Assembly: GCA_963811605.1 (NCBI GenBank)
Contig: CAWESA010000022.1
Coordinates: 1 to 64,000 of the forward strand
Reading direction: 5' to 3'
DNA length: 64,000 nt
Source: CAVQLX01 sp963811605
GTDB taxonomy: Bacteria; Desulfobacterota; Binatia; DP-6
Positions within the stretch are counted from its first letter, which is position 1. Every line of letters starts with the position of its first letter. The notes under the pieces are model-generated. The model searched no databases. It worked only from the letters and a program-made list of their open reading frames with translations, and was not told the DNA's origin. This document shows, piece by piece, positions 61,077-64,000 of this stretch. The translations under genes were made by a program, and so were the position numbers.

Positions 61077-62336
61077 TCACCACGTCCCCTCCATCGACGC
61101 CACCGGGCTCCAGTTGGCCGGCCGCACGCCCTGGTCGTTGATGGCCTTGAAGACGCCGAGGCTGAGCACGATCGAGTCGACGAGACGGATCCGCAATCCG
61201 AGCGTCGTGTCGATGTAGTCGTGGCGATCGGCGTCGGCGCACAGGTAGGGCAGGTTGCGGAATCCCTGCGGCGTGACGTGCCGTCCGGAGTACGACGTGC
61301 GCGCGCGCAGATCGGTGAACTCGCTCCGTCCGAGGACGCTCCACGCCAGCGCAACCTGTCTCCACCATTCGTCGCCCCGCGGCGCGTGGATGTCGAGCGC
61401 CCACGAGTAGTGCGCCGAGCTCCAGCGCGTGTTGCCGATGGCGGCGTCGATGCCGGCGTCCCAGTGTGAATCGAGCCAGCCCTCGAGCAGGCTCGTGGAC
61501 AGCGCCAGGTAGGGGCCGATCTCACCGTAGCCCGTGCCGAGGCCACGCGTCGGATTGCCGGTGGGAATGCGCACCCGCAGACCGCCCGAGCCGGCAGCCT
61601 TGCCGAGCGGACCCTCGGTCTCGAAGAAGCGGTACTTCGCTCGCACCATCATGTCGGCGAGGTTGCCGGAGCTCTCCTGGGCGGTGGCTCGGATGATCGG
61701 TGCACCCGGGCTGTCCTGGCGCGATACCCGCAAGTCCATGTCGAGCGTCGCGATCGGGATCGCGATGTTCACGTCGAGATCGTCGGTCACGCCGTAGGTG
61801 AAGTTGAACGTACCGACGGTGTAGACGAGATCGGCGAGGGCCTTGTACTTGATGGCGGCGGCGCTGACCGACACCGGCCGCGGGTCGTCGCCGATCTCGC
61901 ACCCGCTCGAGCACTCGACGTCGTAGTAGCCGAAGGTGACGCCGACATTGATCAGCCCCGCACCGAGGGTCTGCCCGCGCTCGGTCAGGAAGAACGGCGA
62001 CACCATGTCGTCGACCCGCTCGAGCTGGTCGAGCTGCGCGTTCCAGCGATAGGTGAATGCCGACGAGGCCGCGGGGTAGAGTGGTAGATTGCGCGCCGCC
62101 TGCTCGAGGATGATGTCGGCGGCGTTCTGGTAGCGCTCGCTGGCCAGCCCCGGAAGCCCGACCAGACTCGGCGCCGTGCGCCACAGGTGCCGCACCGACG
62201 CCGCCCGTGCCGGCGACGCGCCCGCGAGCAGCGCCATCGCAAGGAGTAGCAGCGTGCCGCGCGTCCAGGGTCCGGCCTGTCGTCTCCCCGTGCCGTCCGG
62301 GTGCCCGATCTGGCAATCCAGTCCGTGCCGCCTCAT
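61077..62336 (-). CDS. Outer-membrane beta-barrel protein (MetA-pathway phenol type)
   Basis: A 419-residue protein with AAGGAGGG before ATG 62336. A signal peptide lies within residues 1-46 (LLLLAMALLAGASPARAA). The rest is a series of alternating strands (INVGVTFGYYDVE, FNFTYGVTDDLDVNIAIPIA, VRAKYRFFETEGPLGKA, IGPYLALSTSLLEGW) ending in an aromatic residue (EGTW), as in the Phenol_MetA_deg transporter-like family. It probably forms a small-molecule channel. One CSSGCE loop may be disulphide-bonded. Confidence 0.8.
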   Translation of the reverse strand: MRRHGLDCQIGHPDGTGRRQAGPWTRGTLLLLAMALLAGASPARAASVRHLWRTAPSLVGLPGLASERYQNAADIILEQAARNLPLYPAASSAFTYRWNAQLDQLERVDDMVSPFFLTERGQTLGAGLINVGVTFGYYDVECSSGCEIGDDPRPVSVSAAAIKYKALADLVYTVGTFNFTYGVTDDLDVNIAIPIATLDMDLRVSRQDSPGAPIIRATAQESSGNLADMMVRAKYRFFETEGPLGKAAGSGGLRVRIPTGNPTRGLGTGYGEIGPYLALSTSLLEGWLDSHWDAGIDAAIGNTRWSSAHYSWALDIHAPRGDEWWRQVALAWSVLGRSEFTDLRARTSYSGRHVTPQGFRNLPYLCADADRHDYIDTTLGLRIRLVDSIVLSLGVFKAINDQGVRPANWSPVASMEGTW

Positions 62337-62455
62337 CCGCCCTCCTTGTGCCGCGGGACAACAGATGCCTGCCCGTTTCCGCCCCGGGCTTCAAGGGTAT
62401 CCGCCGCGGCCCGCCCGGTTGCGTCCCCGGCGCCGGTTCTGCCAGGAATCCCGGC

Positions 62456-62656
62456 ATGGCCATCAGCAAGGAGTTGCTCGACATCCTCGTCTGCCCCGTG
62501 AGCAAGGCCCCGCTCGAGCTCACGGCGGACGGGAAGTTCCTGGTCTGCCGCGAATCGAAGCTGGTCTACCGCGTCGAAGACGACATCCCGATCATGCTGT
62601 CGGATGAGGCCATCCCGCTCGACGAGTGGGAACGCCAGCAGCAGAGCGGTGCCTGA
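62456..62656 (+). CDS. Trm112/YcaR-like (UPF0434) protein
   Basis: A 66-residue protein. LLDILVCPVSKAPLELTADG and FLVCRESKLVYRVEDDIPIM are the family signature, and two Cys remain of the zinc ribbon. Trm112-like proteins are small activators or partners of methyltransferases and are near-universal. It stands alone, divergent from the outer-membrane gene. Confidence 0.9.
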   Translation: MAISKELLDILVCPVSKAPLELTADGKFLVCRESKLVYRVEDDIPIMLSDEAIPLDEWERQQQSGA

Positions 62657-62679
62657 GGGAGCGCTGCCGGCGCCGGGTT

Positions 62680-62733
62680 CTACTCGGCGTCGGCGACGTG
62701 CAGGACGGAGGGAACGCCGGCGATCGCCTTCAT
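62680..62733 (-). CDS. Possible 17-residue leader-type ORF after the MOSC gene
   Basis: ATG 62733 has a perfect GGAGG four bases upstream. The frame reads MKAIAGVPSVLHVADAE and then stops. It lies 30 bp after the MOSC stop. It may be a real micro-protein, the start of a truncated gene or chance. Confidence 0.25.
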   Translation of the reverse strand: MKAIAGVPSVLHVADAE

Positions 62734-62763
62734 GGAGCCTCCGATGCCCGGCGCGTCCCCGGG

Positions 62764-63399
62764 TTACACCAGCTCCACGGGGTCTCCCACCGACAACGTC
62801 CCGCCGCGCACGACGTAGCAATTGAGCGCGATGCGTCCGCCGAAGCGCCGATGGATGCCCTTCAGCACCTCGACGTCCTGCTCGATCGTGTCGGGATCGA
62901 ACGTCGTCATGATGCAACGCTCCCGCAGGTCGCGGATGCCGATCACCGCGCCGCCGGCGCGCAGCGCGCGGCCTTCCCAGTCGCGCTCGGCGAGCCCCTC
63001 GACGCCGCCGACGACCAGGTTCGGGCGCAGCCGGCGCCGATCGTGGCCGAAGGCGGCGACGGCACCGTCGGTGGCCACCAGGAGCGGAAGGATGTCGAAG
63101 CGCTCAGGGCCTTCCGAGCGCACGAGGCGCGCCCCGGCGCCGGCGGCCGCTTCGACCGCCCCGGCGACCCGGGGATCGGTCCAGGGGCGCTCGTCGATCA
63201 GTGTCTCCCCCTCGGGACCGACCACGGCATGGAGCGCCAGCAGCCGAGGCCGCGACCGGGAGGTGACCACCCGGCCGCGCGCGTCGCGGACGTGCAGGAG
63301 CCGGTCTCCCGCGATGCCGTCCGGCCCGATCTCGACCGTATGCATGGTTTCGCCCGCCATCGACTTCACCGGATAGCGCCAGAGCTCCGACACCCACAT
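62764..63399 (-). CDS. MOSC-domain protein
   Basis: A 211-residue protein with start ATG 63399. The N-terminal MOSC_N beta-barrel (WVSELWRYPVKSMAGETMHT, then GIAGDRLLHVRDARGRVVTS) and the MOSC core (RRRLRPNLVVGGVEGLAERD, RCIMTTFDPDTIEQDVEVLK) with the conserved Cys are present. MOSC proteins bind the molybdenum cofactor and reduce N-hydroxylated compounds or carry sulfur. The gene abuts a nitrilase gene on the same strand (47 bp). Confidence 0.9.
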   Translation of the reverse strand: MWVSELWRYPVKSMAGETMHTVEIGPDGIAGDRLLHVRDARGRVVTSRSRPRLLALHAVVGPEGETLIDERPWTDPRVAGAVEAAAGAGARLVRSEGPERFDILPLLVATDGAVAAFGHDRRRLRPNLVVGGVEGLAERDWEGRALRAGGAVIGIRDLRERCIMTTFDPDTIEQDVEVLKGIHRRFGGRIALNCYVVRGGTLSVGDPVELV

Positions 63400-63446
63400 G
63401 GTGTGCACGACGTGCCCGGATGCGGGGGCCAAGGGAAGCCCCGGCC

Positions 63447-64000
63447 TCAGTCGATCCGCACGTGACCGAGGCACGGCAGCTCGCGCCGCACGCGGGCGAG
63501 ATAGCCGCGGTCGATCTCCGCGAAGGCGACGCCTTCGCCGTCGGTCGCACGTGCCACCACGACGCCCCAGGGATCGACGATGAGCGAGTTGCCGTAGTCG
63601 GCGAAGCCGTGTGGGCTCGTGCCGGTCTGGTTTGCCGCCAGGAGATAGCACTGGTTCTCGACGGCGCGGGCCCGGCACAGCACCTCCCAGTGCGCCGAAC
63701 CGGTGGTGAAGGTGAACGCCGACGGGACGAGCAGCAGCTCCGCCCCGGCCCGGCTCTGCCGCCGGTAGAGTTCCGGGAAGCGCAGGTCGTAGCAGATCGA
63801 CAGGCCGATGGTGCCGAGCTCGGTGGAGACCGTCACGACGCCGGCGCCCGGGGCTCGCGCGTCCGATTCTCGCACCGTCACGCGGCCCGGGATGTCGACG
63901 TCGAACAGGTGGATCTTGCGATAGCGCGCCACCAACTCTCCCGCCGGCGAGAGCAGGCAGCTGGTGTTGAAGCTGCGCGCCTCCTCCGGCGCTCGCTCGA
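63447..64000 (-). CDS. Carbon-nitrogen hydrolase (nitrilase/Nit), 5' end outside window
   Basis: The C-terminal part of a nitrilase-superfamily enzyme; the start lies beyond 64000. Visible are RYRKIHLFDVDIPG with the catalytic Lys, IGLSICYDLRFPELYRRQS with the catalytic Cys, and VLCRARAVENQCYLLAANQT. The ending (GFADYGNSLIVDPWG) and the arrangement fit the Nit1/Nit2 or deaminated-glutathione amidase group. It probably forms an operon with the MOSC gene. Confidence 0.9.
   Translation of the reverse strand, partial: ERAPEEARSFNTSCLLSPAGELVARYRKIHLFDVDIPGRVTVRESDARAPGAGVVTVSTELGTIGLSICYDLRFPELYRRQSRAGAELLLVPSAFTFTTGSAHWEVLCRARAVENQCYLLAANQTGTSPHGFADYGNSLIVDPWGVVVARATDGEGVAFAEIDRGYLARVRRELPCLGHVRID

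Noticed and set aside
1..64000. tRNA, rRNA, CRISPR arrays and IS elements
   Set aside because: I looked for cloverleaf-like repeats, regularly spaced repeats, transposase motifs and terminal inverted repeats and recognised none. A covariance-model search would be needed to exclude small RNAs.

Overview
The window is a GC-rich bacterial chromosome segment (roughly 70% GC) with dense coding and frequent ATGA/GTGA gene overlaps. Signal peptides, an outer-membrane barrel-like protein and a secreted Cys-rich protein with a CGNG-type repeat point to a Gram-negative cell. The mix of a phage-tail-like injection system, P450/Ltp/DUF35 lipid catabolism, an F420-type oxidoreductase, Asp-box proteins and a full NHEJ set fits a soil or subsurface deltaproteobacterial-type lineage (Myxococcota, Desulfobacterota or Binatota). 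I infer this from gene content only, with low confidence. No rRNA, tRNA, IS element, integrase or CRISPR array was recognised.

Layout. (1) 0.2-2.5 kb: a secreted RTX-like Ca-binding protein, divergent from a DUF4157 protein that carries a second HExxH site and is a candidate effector. (2) 2.8-24.4 kb: a sigma-54 activator followed by a long co-directional extracellular contractile injection system (eCIS, PVC/Afp-like) operon: sheath, tube, gp26-like protein, linker protein, DUF4255 cap, AAA+ ATPase, tube/LysM proteins, hub and spike as separate genes, PAAR tip, gp25, two gpJ-like wedge proteins, a gpI/beta-helix protein and a DUF6519 protein. I found no tape-measure or tail-fibre gene in the window. 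(3) 24.5-41.1 kb: catabolic and accessory genes, including a D-aminoacylase-like amidohydrolase, an HxlR regulator with twin operators beside a truncated enoyl-CoA hydratase, a secreted Cys-rich protein, a P450/Ltp/DUF35/SnoaL set that resembles sterol side-chain degradation, an Asp-box protein, two FAD monooxygenases with a frameshifted TetR gene, a decayed DUF3604 gene and a PfpI protein.

(4) 41.4-53.5 kb: a stress and DNA-repair island. It holds a small basic protein, an LLM oxidoreductase, a four-gene membrane-protein operon with a holin-like and a YtxH-like member, UdgX, an uncharacterised LigD-coupled protein, LigD, a PolX whose polymerase site looks dead but whose PHP site is intact, a receiver-only regulator, and a minus-strand run of topoisomerase IB, Ku, DUF72, a 22-residue membrane peptide and a metallothionein. 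The last two are very short and are translationally coupled. (5) 53.6-64 kb: housekeeping and envelope genes: DUF748, DUF6496, a GPH-type transporter, GlmS, an EEP-family hydrolase, an outer-membrane protein, Trm112-like, MOSC and a nitrilase cut by the window edge.

The most distinctive elements are the eCIS with its candidate metalloprotease cargo and dedicated sigma-54 activator, and the repair/metal-binding island with a degenerate PolX.
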